Source: Chloroflexota bacterium
GTDB taxonomy: Bacteria > Chloroflexota > Anaerolineae > Anaerolineales > Villigracilaceae
Assembly (NCBI GenBank): GCA_021823555.1
Contig: JAKANW010000294.1
Location: 1 to 5,025 of the forward strand
Reading direction: 5' to 3'
DNA length: 5,025 nt
The notes below the pieces were generated by a model. The model saw only the letters and a list, made by a program, of their open reading frames with translations, was not told where the DNA came from and did not search any database. This document shows, piece by piece, positions 1 through 5,025 of the stretch. Within the stretch, counting starts at the first letter, position 1. Every line of letters starts with the position of its first letter. The position numbers were made by a program, and so were the translations under genes.

Positions 1-54
1 GTGCTGTTCCGTGATGTCGCGGATGGCGGCCAGGTGGACGAATTCGCCCTTCCA
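1..54 (-). pseudogene. In-frame remainder of the sensor's PAS domain beyond the amber codon
   Basis: Directly after the TAG at 55-57 the same frame stays open to the window edge and reads WKGEFVHLAAIRDITEQH. This is the standard end of a PAS domain (final beta strand plus the RDITE motif that leads into the next domain). It joins seamlessly to the upstream ARFI, where PAS proteins usually have an acidic residue followed by a similar strand. No frameshift is needed; one base change (for example GAG to TAG) would explain the break. No ATG is seen here that could restart translation. The gene is therefore either a recent nonsense pseudogene, a readthrough case or a sequence error. Confidence 0.7.
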
Positions 55-2058
55 CTAGATGAAGCGTGCCGTGATACTGACCGGGAATACCTCACCATTC
101 TTTTTGCGGTGCCAGCGTAAGGGAATGCGCACGATCTGGTCGGATGGAAACGGGGAATTGGTCGCTTTTTGCGTCTCCTCTGGTTCGGCGGAGAGATCGG
201 TGTTGCGTTTGTTCAACATTTCTGCCAGGCTAAATCCGTACAATTGTATGGCGGCGTTGTTGGCCTGCAGGATTTGGCCGTCGGAATTGCGGATGATAAA
301 GATGGCATCCGATTCCAGGTCGAACAATTCGCGGTATTGTTTTTCGCTTTCGCGCAATTCTGAGGTTCGATCGATGACGCGATTCTCCAGGTCGGTGATC
401 AGGCCGTTGAGCTGTGCGCTCATGTGGTTGAACGACTCGGTCAGGTAGCCGATCTCATCGTTGGCTTCCACCGGGATGGTAATTCCATGCTTGCCCAAGT
501 TCATGGCTTGGACGCCCTCCAGCAAGGCATTCAATGGATGCAGGAGTGTGAAACGGAGCAAAAGCGGGATACCTATGATCAGAATTAAACTACTGGTCAA
601 AATGGAAAGCCCAAGCGGAAGGAGGAAAAGATGAATGTAGGTTCGAAAGGATAGAAATTCATCTTGGATCAAGCCGCTGCCTCCGCTGGCCAGAGGCAGG
701 CTGGAAAAATCAGCGGTACGCGGGCTGCCGCCGGCAGGCTTGAAACCGACTGCCCATACGGCAGCAAGCGGGTTATCGTCCACCTGGTATTGGATGGACA
801 GAGGCAATCCATCGTAGGTGATCTCAAATTGCCCGTTAGAATAAAGAATGACTTGGAATGTGTAGATATCCTGCGGCTGGCTGAAGGCGGGAATGTGATT
901 ATATGTGACGATGATGCTGTCGGCCTGACGTTTGAGGTAGACCGCCCTCGGGGTGGCCGGGTCCGGTGCAAGGTCCAGCAGGAGCGGCAGGAGCACAGCT
1001 TGGGATGAGAAATGGTATTGCAGGTCGCGGTAATCCAATGGCTGCCCCATGCTGATGGCGCCATCGTCCATCACAAAAAGCGAGGAGTAAGTTTTTCCAA
1101 AAAAGGGAAATGGAAAGTCCACTTGGGCGGATGGGCGGTACGTGCCCGCGTCCACCAAGTTAAGCTTGGTTCCTAGGTCGTGGTCGAAGTGGAATGGAAT
1201 CTCGGCGATATCGTAGCCGCCGAGATTGTTGGGCGTGATGTGCAGGGTGCGGTGATCGCGCAGGCGTGGGACGTAATGGGTCGCGTATGCCGGCGTTACG
1301 ATCCAGGCGACGATGCCGAGGATGGCCAACATGCTGGTCAGGAGAATTCCTAGAATCTTGACGGTAAAGGAAGTGATCTCTGGCAGGGAAACTACGTAAT
1401 TGAGTGCGAACAGGAACAACGTCAGCAGGATGCCGACTGAGAAGTTGATGTGGTAGAACCAGGTGGGGATGAAATTGAACGTGCGTAAAATGTTGACGAT
1501 AGCCAGCCAGAAGGGCACGAGGAAGATCAAGGCAAAGTTCCGGTTGGCAGGCAGGTTCCAATGCCGGATGGTATTGAATAGAACCAGCAAAGTGATCAGC
1601 ACCAGGCCAAAGGCTGGCAAAAAATCGAGGTAATCGGCCCGAAGGACCACGCGGTGTTGGGCCAATAGAAGATAACAGCGCCCGATGGCAACGATGGTTT
1701 CAAAGACCAGGTAGGCGATGGCCAGGGCAAACATCACACGCGTTGGTACGCTGGCGCGCTGGTGCGGCTCGGGATTATAGAAGGCAAGTTGGATGAGCGC
1801 AACCAAAACCAGGGCTAGGGCCGTGTTTTCGGTGTAGACCGCCAGCAGGCGTTGCGAGGGGGAGAGGGCTGCGTCTAAAAAGAGCAGGGACGAAAACAAG
1901 GTTATGGAAGCAAACAACACGAGCAGGCTGGAGGTTTGCCTATCGTGTTTTTGTCCATGTTTGATTTTTAGCCATGTGAAGTAAAGGGTGATGACGAGTG
2001 CAAGGATGATTTGGTTGAGGTAGCTGATCGACGCCGGGGTAAGATAAAGTTTGGGCAT
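55..2058 (-). CDS. Multi-pass membrane sensor protein (7TM, nidogen-like ectodomain, HAMP, PAS), cut by an in-frame amber codon
   Basis: Likely a signal-transduction receptor at the cytoplasmic membrane; the output domain is not visible. Numbered from the ATG at 2056-2058 (667 aa), hydrophobic segments lie near residues 15-33, 43-65, 70-94, 107-132, 145-163, 174-197, 201-223, 232-255 and 475-503. Basic loops after segments 1, 3 and 5 suggest an N-out topology, placing residues 260-473 outside the cell. That region contains PFPFFGKTYSSLFVMDDG, which resembles nidogen-like beta-sandwich domains. A HAMP domain follows (about 504-557, with P508 and DEIG at 534-537), then a short helix and a PAS domain from about 572. 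The frame stops at TAG (55-57) inside PAS, although typical PAS sequence continues beyond it. The frame extends upstream to a TTG at 2101-2103, but that codon overlaps the likely -35 box, so the ATG is preferred. A kinase or GGDEF output may lie beyond the window. Domain calls are by eye. Confidence 0.8.
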   Translation of the reverse strand: MPKLYLTPASISYLNQIILALVITLYFTWLKIKHGQKHDRQTSSLLVLFASITLFSSLLFLDAALSPSQRLLAVYTENTALALVLVALIQLAFYNPEPHQRASVPTRVMFALAIAYLVFETIVAIGRCYLLLAQHRVVLRADYLDFLPAFGLVLITLLVLFNTIRHWNLPANRNFALIFLVPFWLAIVNILRTFNFIPTWFYHINFSVGILLTLFLFALNYVVSLPEITSFTVKILGILLTSMLAILGIVAWIVTPAYATHYVPRLRDHRTLHITPNNLGGYDIAEIPFHFDHDLGTKLNLVDAGTYRPSAQVDFPFPFFGKTYSSLFVMDDGAISMGQPLDYRDLQYHFSSQAVLLPLLLDLAPDPATPRAVYLKRQADSIIVTYNHIPAFSQPQDIYTFQVILYSNGQFEITYDGLPLSIQYQVDDNPLAAVWAVGFKPAGGSPRTADFSSLPLASGGSGLIQDEFLSFRTYIHLFLLPLGLSILTSSLILIIGIPLLLRFTLLHPLNALLEGVQAMNLGKHGITIPVEANDEIGYLTESFNHMSAQLNGLITDLENRVIDRTSELRESEKQYRELFDLESDAIFIIRNSDGQILQANNAAIQLYGFSLAEMLNKRNTDLSAEPEETQKATNSPFPSDQIVRIPLRWHRKKNGEVFPVSITARFI

Positions 2059-2076
2059 GCAGGGGTTCCCGGCTTG

Positions 2077-2103
2077 ATTATACTTTTGTGATGGCGTCTT
2101 CAA
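2077..2103 (-). promoter_or_regulatory. Putative promoter of the membrane sensor gene
   Basis: On the minus strand there is a perfect TATAAT at 2082-2077, preceded by TTGAAG at 2103-2098 with a 15-bp spacer, shorter than the ideal 17. Transcription would begin near 2070, about 12 nt ahead of the ATG at 2058, giving a very short leader without a clear Shine-Dalgarno sequence. The call supports the ATG start over the upstream TTG. Confidence 0.45.
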
Positions 2104-2141
2104 ATATCAATAGTGCAAACCTGCCTTGTCGAACAGACGGT

Positions 2142-2147
2142 TATAAT
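2142..2147 (+). promoter_or_regulatory. Putative -10 box giving a leaderless SRPBCC transcript
   Basis: A perfect TATAAT ends 7 bp before the ATG at 2155-2157, so the expected transcription start falls on or within about two bases of the start codon. No convincing -35 box stands at 16-18 bp (the sequence there is near ACCTGC), and no Shine-Dalgarno can fit. This spacing is the known signature of leaderless genes with an extended reliance on the -10 box, common in several bacterial phyla. The GTG at 2113 lies upstream of this box and so would be outside the transcript. Confidence 0.5.
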
Positions 2148-2154
2148 TTTGAAC

Positions 2155-2604
2155 ATGAAACAAGGCGGCTTTGAAACCGAAATTTTTATCCATTCCACGT
2201 TGGAGAAGACCCTGGCGGTAGTTTCAGATTTCAGCCAGCACCACCACGTCCATCCGCTTATTCAGAAAGTGGAGTTGGCGGATCATGCACCGGCGGGTGT
2301 GATCCGGCGCTACTTCATCACCGACCAGCTGCAGTGGGGACCGTTCCGCTTCAAGATCAAGTACCGGGCCGACATCCTGTCCATCGCGGAGAACGCGGTC
2401 CACACCGAGGCCTACCAATCGCCGGGAACGTACGTGGATAACGTGACGACGGTCAAACCAGCAGAGGGTGGGGTAAAGCTGCATGAGCACATCACGCTCA
2501 AAGCGCCGGATCTGTTGTTTGGATATGCTTTCCAGCAGGCGCGCGACTCGCATCGGGGAATGCTGGAACGCATCAAAAATTATCTCGAGAAGGAAGCGGC
2601 ATAA
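2155..2604 (+). CDS. SRPBCC-fold (START/polyketide cyclase-like) protein
   Basis: This is a soluble 149-aa protein, the usual length for a single SRPBCC domain, a helix-grip fold that binds hydrophobic ligands in a deep cavity. No ligand or reaction can be deduced. The opening FETEIFIHSTLEKTLAVVSD (residues 6-25) is the characteristic first strand plus the helix of the 'polarised entry' half. Alternating beta strands fill residues 48-115, and the amphipathic C-terminal helix (about 124-146, ARDSHRGMLERIKNYLEK) is typical of the family. No signal peptide or membrane segment is present. The frame is open upstream to a GTG at 2113, but the ATG at 2155 is preferred: the family fold begins just after it and a -10 box lies immediately before. 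It is transcribed divergently from the sensor gene; a functional link is not shown. The next gene (kynU) is convergent. Confidence 0.8.
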   Translation: MKQGGFETEIFIHSTLEKTLAVVSDFSQHHHVHPLIQKVELADHAPAGVIRRYFITDQLQWGPFRFKIKYRADILSIAENAVHTEAYQSPGTYVDNVTTVKPAEGGVKLHEHITLKAPDLLFGYAFQQARDSHRGMLERIKNYLEKEAA

Positions 2605-2671
2605 AATCCCTGAGCCTTTCTTCAAAATTTCCCCATTTGCCTGTCTGTGGTTTTTGAAAATTTTTTGGGGG

Positions 2672-2700
2672 TTGTGAAAGAAATAAAACTGCTATATAAT
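2672..2700 (+). promoter_or_regulatory. Strong consensus promoter with no obvious gene downstream
   Basis: TTGTGA at 2672-2677 and TATAAT at 2695-2700 are separated by exactly 17 bp. A GC-rich discriminator (CTGCCC, 2701-2706) follows, and an A/T tract at 2651-2666 sits where an UP element would be. This is the layout of stable-RNA (rRNA/tRNA) promoters. The expected start, about 2707, coincides with the first base of the terminator hairpin, so any product would be a hairpin RNA of roughly 47 nt. Readthrough would run antisense to kynU. The match could be chance in an AT-rich spacer. Confidence 0.5.
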
Positions 2701-2706
2701 CTGCCC

Positions 2707-2753
2707 GCTCGTCGTTTGGGTGCCCCCCTCACCCAGGCGGCGAGCATTTTTTT
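2707..2753 (+). terminator. Rho-independent terminator (16-bp hairpin plus T7)
   Basis: The left arm GCTCGTCGTTTGGGTG (2707-2722) pairs over all 16 positions with 2730-2745, using three G-T wobbles, around a 7-nt loop (2723-2729). A single A and then seven T residues (2747-2753) follow on the plus strand. It would end transcripts of the SRPBCC gene, about 100 bp after its stop codon. On the minus strand no T tract follows the hairpin, so it is not a classical terminator for kynU, whose stop codon (2752-2754) abuts it. Confidence 0.85.
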
Positions 2754-4026
2754 ATGTCACTGTCAGGCGTTCCTGCGAATATTTCTCGTAACGTTTTTCT
2801 TCCATCACCCGGCGGATACGGTCAACCGTATCCCAGATTTCGGCAAAGGTGGTGTAGAGTGGCGCGAGACCCAGACGGATGTTGTCGGGGGCGCGGAAGT
2901 CGGGGATGACGTTCATCTCCTCGATCAGGGCGCGGTTGATGCGGTAACCATCGGGGTGGCGGATGCTAACGTGAGAGCCGCGCCGCTCCGGGTCACGCGG
3001 CGAACCGAGCGTGAATCCGAACGGGGCCAGGAGCGCGTCGGTCAGGGCGATCAGATATTCGGTCATCCGTACCGACTTGGCGCGCAGACGTTCCATGCCC
3101 GCGGCGAGCAGTGGGTCGAGCGCGGCCTCCATCGTGAGCGCGGCCAGGATGGGCATGCTCCCCGAAAGGAAGCGCTGGATGCCTTCCGCCGGGACATAAT
3201 CCAGCCCGAAGGCAAACGGCTCTTTCTGCCCCCACCAGGCGGTCAGCGGCGAGCGCGCCTGCCCCTGCCATTTTTTGTTGACGTACAGAAACGCCGGCGC
3301 GCCCGGCCCGCCGTTGAGATATTTGTAGGTACAGCCCACCGCAAAGTCCACATCCCAATCGTCGAAGCGGGTGGGAATCACGCCGGCCGAATGACTCAAG
3401 TCCCACAGCACGAGTGCGCCTTTGTCGTGTGCCAGCTTGGTGATGGCTTGCATATCGTAAAGATAGCCGCTTTTGAACACCACATGCGAGAGCGTGACCA
3501 GCGCGGTGCCGTCGTTGATGGCCGCGGCCAGCGCCTCGAGGTCGGGTGTGATGCCGCCGTCGCGCGAGTCAATGCGGAGGATCTCGTGCTGACCGCCGAT
3601 GGTTTGTGAGATGCCTTGTAGGATGTAGAGATCGGACGGAAAGTTGAACGCGTCGGTGATGATGCGCTTCCGGCCTGGACGAAGGGCCAGCGCGGCCATG
3701 GCGAGCTTGAACAGGTCCACCGAAACGCCATCGCTGACGACCACCTGACCCGGCGCCGCGCCGACGAGTTGGGCGATCTTCTCACCGATGCGGGTGGGCG
3801 CGTCCCACCAGCCATGATTCCAGGCGCGGATCAGGTCCTGCGCCCATTCCTGTTCGGCTGCGGCGCGGAGGCGTTCGAGCGAGGCTTTGGTGGGGCGGCC
3901 AAGCGAATTGCCGTCCATGTAGAGTAGGTTGGGGTCGGGGATGACGAACTGGGAGCGGAAGGAGGCGAGTTCGTCTTGCGCGTCAAGTTCGAGGGCGTAA
4001 GAACGGGATGGGGAGAAGTTGGTCAT
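2752..4026 (-). CDS. kynU: Kynureninase
   Basis: This is a cytoplasmic, PLP-dependent hydrolase that splits L-kynurenine into anthranilate and L-alanine (and 3-hydroxykynurenine into 3-hydroxyanthranilate) in tryptophan breakdown. At 424 aa it has full family length. Visible motifs are MDGNSLGRP (37-45), SDGVSVDLFK (98-107) in the phosphate-binding region, NFPSDLY (128-134), WDLSHSAG (208-215) with the PLP-contacting Asp209 and nearby His212, and CTYKYLNGGPG (232-242), where Lys235 should form the Schiff base with PLP. The FLSGSMPI segment (286-293) and the C-terminal domain with RLGLAPLY (384-391) are also typical. All expected catalytic residues are present. The ATG at 4024-4026 has only a weak ribosome-binding site, and the protein start fits the family. 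The gap of 48 bp to the upstream GMC gene contains no evident promoter, suggesting co-transcription. No other kyn genes lie in the window. Confidence 0.95.
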   Translation of the reverse strand: MTNFSPSRSYALELDAQDELASFRSQFVIPDPNLLYMDGNSLGRPTKASLERLRAAAEQEWAQDLIRAWNHGWWDAPTRIGEKIAQLVGAAPGQVVVSDGVSVDLFKLAMAALALRPGRKRIITDAFNFPSDLYILQGISQTIGGQHEILRIDSRDGGITPDLEALAAAINDGTALVTLSHVVFKSGYLYDMQAITKLAHDKGALVLWDLSHSAGVIPTRFDDWDVDFAVGCTYKYLNGGPGAPAFLYVNKKWQGQARSPLTAWWGQKEPFAFGLDYVPAEGIQRFLSGSMPILAALTMEAALDPLLAAGMERLRAKSVRMTEYLIALTDALLAPFGFTLGSPRDPERRGSHVSIRHPDGYRINRALIEEMNVIPDFRAPDNIRLGLAPLYTTFAEIWDTVDRIRRVMEEKRYEKYSQERLTVT

Positions 4027-4074
4027 TGTTTTTCCAGAGACAGGCAGAGATGAGGAGGATGGATTGAGAACGCG

Positions 4075-5025
4075 TCACTGATTACCGTTCGCCGGAATCT
4101 TGCTCATGGCGTATTCCGCCAGCGCCGTGATGGTGAGACTGGGATTGACGCCCGGGTTGGCCGGCATGATCGAGCCGTCAATGATGTACAGACCGGGGTA
4201 GTTGTGGACCTGCAAATTTTCGTTCACCACACCTTCGGACGCGTCGCGTCCGATTGGCGCGCCGCCGAGGATATGGGCGGTGGTCGGCAAGCCGAGCAGG
4301 TTCTCGCCGATGGAACCAAGGGCGATGCCGTTCGTGCGTTTGGCGAAGTCGCGCGTCAGTTCGTGCGAGCCTTTCACTTGGGCGTGAATCTCGTAACCGG
4401 GTTCCTCATCTGCCACCATGCCGCGCCGGAAAAGCGTGAAGAGACTGCGTCCCATGCGGAAGCGCATCCGGTTATCCGCGTGCTGCATGACCAGCAGGAT
4501 GGTGGTGTTGTGCGCCCAGCCGGGCAGGAACATGGATTTGAGAAAGTCGATTGGATGGGCAATTGCCCATCCCAGGAAGCGCAATATGCGCATTGGCACG
4601 CTGACGTCGGTGTCTATCAGCGGCGCGGCCAGATAGCGCATGAGCGACGAACCATCGGGGTAGCGCACCGGCTCGACGCGCGTGATCTCGTCATGGTTGT
4701 AGATGGACGAGATCGCCACGCCTTCCGAGTAGTTGATGTCCATGCCGCGCGCCAGCGAGCCGAGCAGGGCTTCGGAGTTTGTCCGCACCATGTGACCGAC
4801 GCGCGGCGAGAGGTCCGGTAATGATCCGTTCTCGCGCAGTCTCAGCAGGAGCTTGATTGTTCCCATCACGCCAGCGGAGAAAATGACGTTTTGGGCGCGT
4901 ACCTTTGTTGTCCGTTTGAAGAGGGAGGTGGAGGTTCGGTAGGTGATTTCGTAACCTGCCCTCACCCCTCGTCCCTCTCCCGAATTCGGGAGAGGGGTTG
5001 GGGTGAGTGACCGAACGTTCACAAC
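4075..5025 (-). CDS. GMC-family / cholesterol-oxidase-like FAD oxidoreductase, C-terminal part
   Basis: This is a flavoenzyme of the glucose-methanol-choline group, closest in pattern to bacterial cholesterol oxidases; the actual substrate (sterol or other alcohol) is unknown. The frame is open at the window edge: the GTG at 5020-5022 is preceded by an in-frame GTT and is not a start. The N-terminal FAD-binding GxGxxG half is therefore missing from view. Numbering from the GTG, NVIFSAGVMGTIKLLL (45-60) is the mid-protein FAD segment, and GSLPDLSPRVG (66-76) matches the cholesterol-oxidase pattern. TTAHILGGAPIG (247-258) carries the likely catalytic His250, and GLYIIDGSIMPANPGVNPSLTITALAEYAM (277-306, given here only as landmark residues Asp282, Asn293 and Pro294) is the GMC C-terminal signature with the active-site Asn. 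Residues about 6-21 are encoded by a palindromic repeat. It ends 48 bp before kynU and is probably in the same operon. Confidence 0.88.
   Translation of the reverse strand, partial: VVNVRSLTPTPLPNSGEGRGVRAGYEITYRTSTSLFKRTTKVRAQNVIFSAGVMGTIKLLLRLRENGSLPDLSPRVGHMVRTNSEALLGSLARGMDINYSEGVAISSIYNHDEITRVEPVRYPDGSSLMRYLAAPLIDTDVSVPMRILRFLGWAIAHPIDFLKSMFLPGWAHNTTILLVMQHADNRMRFRMGRSLFTLFRRGMVADEEPGYEIHAQVKGSHELTRDFAKRTNGIALGSIGENLLGLPTTAHILGGAPIGRDASEGVVNENLQVHNYPGLYIIDGSIMPANPGVNPSLTITALAEYAMSKIPANGNQ
4961..5007. repeat. Palindromic GC-rich repeat inside the GMC gene
   Basis: The core 4973-4996 is a perfect 24-bp palindrome centred on GAATTC. Outer arms CTCACCCC (4961-4968) and GGGGTGAG (5000-5007) pair around a small asymmetric internal loop. 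The composition (runs of C then G, CTCTCCC/GGGAGAG) is that of the dispersed REP-like elements that are often found in intergenic DNA of Chloroflexota, Cyanobacteria and others. On the minus strand it reads through in frame as LTPTPLPNSGEGRGVR, a peptide familiar from such repeats in unrelated proteins. Only one copy lies in this window, so its repetitive nature is inferred from family knowledge. Confidence 0.75.

Noticed and set aside
664..1064. Open frames on both strands overlapping the sensor ectodomain
   Set aside because: Both are in other frames of the sensor gene, which shows a coherent nidogen-like pattern here. The alternatives show no recognisable sequence.
2101..2103. TTG as start codon of the sensor
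   Set aside because: It overlaps the probable -35 box, and the extra 15 residues are polar with no family support. The ATG at 2056-2058 starts just before the first membrane segment.
2113..2115. GTG as start codon of the SRPBCC protein
   Set aside because: It lies upstream of the TATAAT box at 2142-2147, and the 14 extra residues do not belong to the fold.
2723..2735. Possible second copy of the palindromic repeat (CCCCTCACCC resembles the repeat's outer arm)
   Set aside because: Only about ten bases match, and they are accounted for by the loop and stem of the terminator. The GAATTC-centred core is absent.
2707..2745. The hairpin as a classical bidirectional terminator serving kynU as well
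   Set aside because: On the minus strand the hairpin is followed by mixed sequence (GGGCAGATTATATAG) rather than a T tract, so only plus-strand termination is supported.
2647..3609. 320-codon open frame on the plus strand opposite kynU
   Set aside because: It lies antisense to a clear kynureninase. Its translation is rich in Arg, Gly, Val and Ala with no domain pattern, as expected from the complement of a GC-rich gene.
4204..4821. 205-codon open frame on the plus strand opposite the GMC gene
   Set aside because: It is a complement of a well-recognised coding frame. No motif or ribosome-binding site was seen, and the composition is typical of antisense frames.
5020..5022. GTG as the true start of the GMC protein, making a 315-residue protein
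   Set aside because: The frame remains open upstream, the FAD-binding N-terminal half would be missing, and the GTG lies within a segment that aligns with the middle of cholesterol oxidases.

Overview
The window looks like a bacterial chromosome segment of moderate to high GC with compact gene packing. The gene content (a multi-pass sensor with a nidogen-like ectodomain, a cholesterol-oxidase-like GMC protein, a kynureninase) and the GC-rich palindromic repeat inside a coding frame suggest an environmental bacterium of the Chloroflexota (Anaerolineae-like) type. That assignment is an inference from style and family memory, not from a marker gene.

Layout. Positions 1-2058 (minus strand) hold a large membrane sensor: seven N-terminal membrane segments, an eighth leading to a roughly 210-residue extracytoplasmic domain, a ninth, then HAMP and PAS. 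The reading frame stops at an amber codon (55-57) inside the PAS domain. The same frame continues to the window edge with a textbook PAS ending, so the gene is probably interrupted by a nonsense codon. It is divergent from a small SRPBCC-fold protein (2155-2604, plus strand). The two share a 96-bp spacer with a TATAAT box facing each way and very short or absent 5' leaders.

Positions 2605-2751 are non-coding. They hold a strong consensus promoter (TTGTGA, 17 bp, TATAAT, GC-rich discriminator, AT-rich tract upstream). It is followed at its expected transcription start by a 16-bp hairpin and seven T residues. This is an intrinsic terminator for the SRPBCC gene and possibly a tiny transcription unit of its own.

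Positions 2752-4026 (minus) encode kynureninase (KynU), a PLP enzyme of tryptophan catabolism. It lies 48 bp downstream of a GMC/cholesterol-oxidase-type FAD oxidoreductase (4075 to beyond 5025, minus) whose N-terminal half lies outside the window. The two are probably co-transcribed because no promoter is visible in the gap. The GMC gene carries a palindromic repeat (4961-5007) translated in frame within what should be a short beta-hairpin loop.

I see no new defence or mobile system. The items most worth following up are the amber codon in the sensor, the in-frame repeat in the oxidoreductase, and the promoter-hairpin unit.
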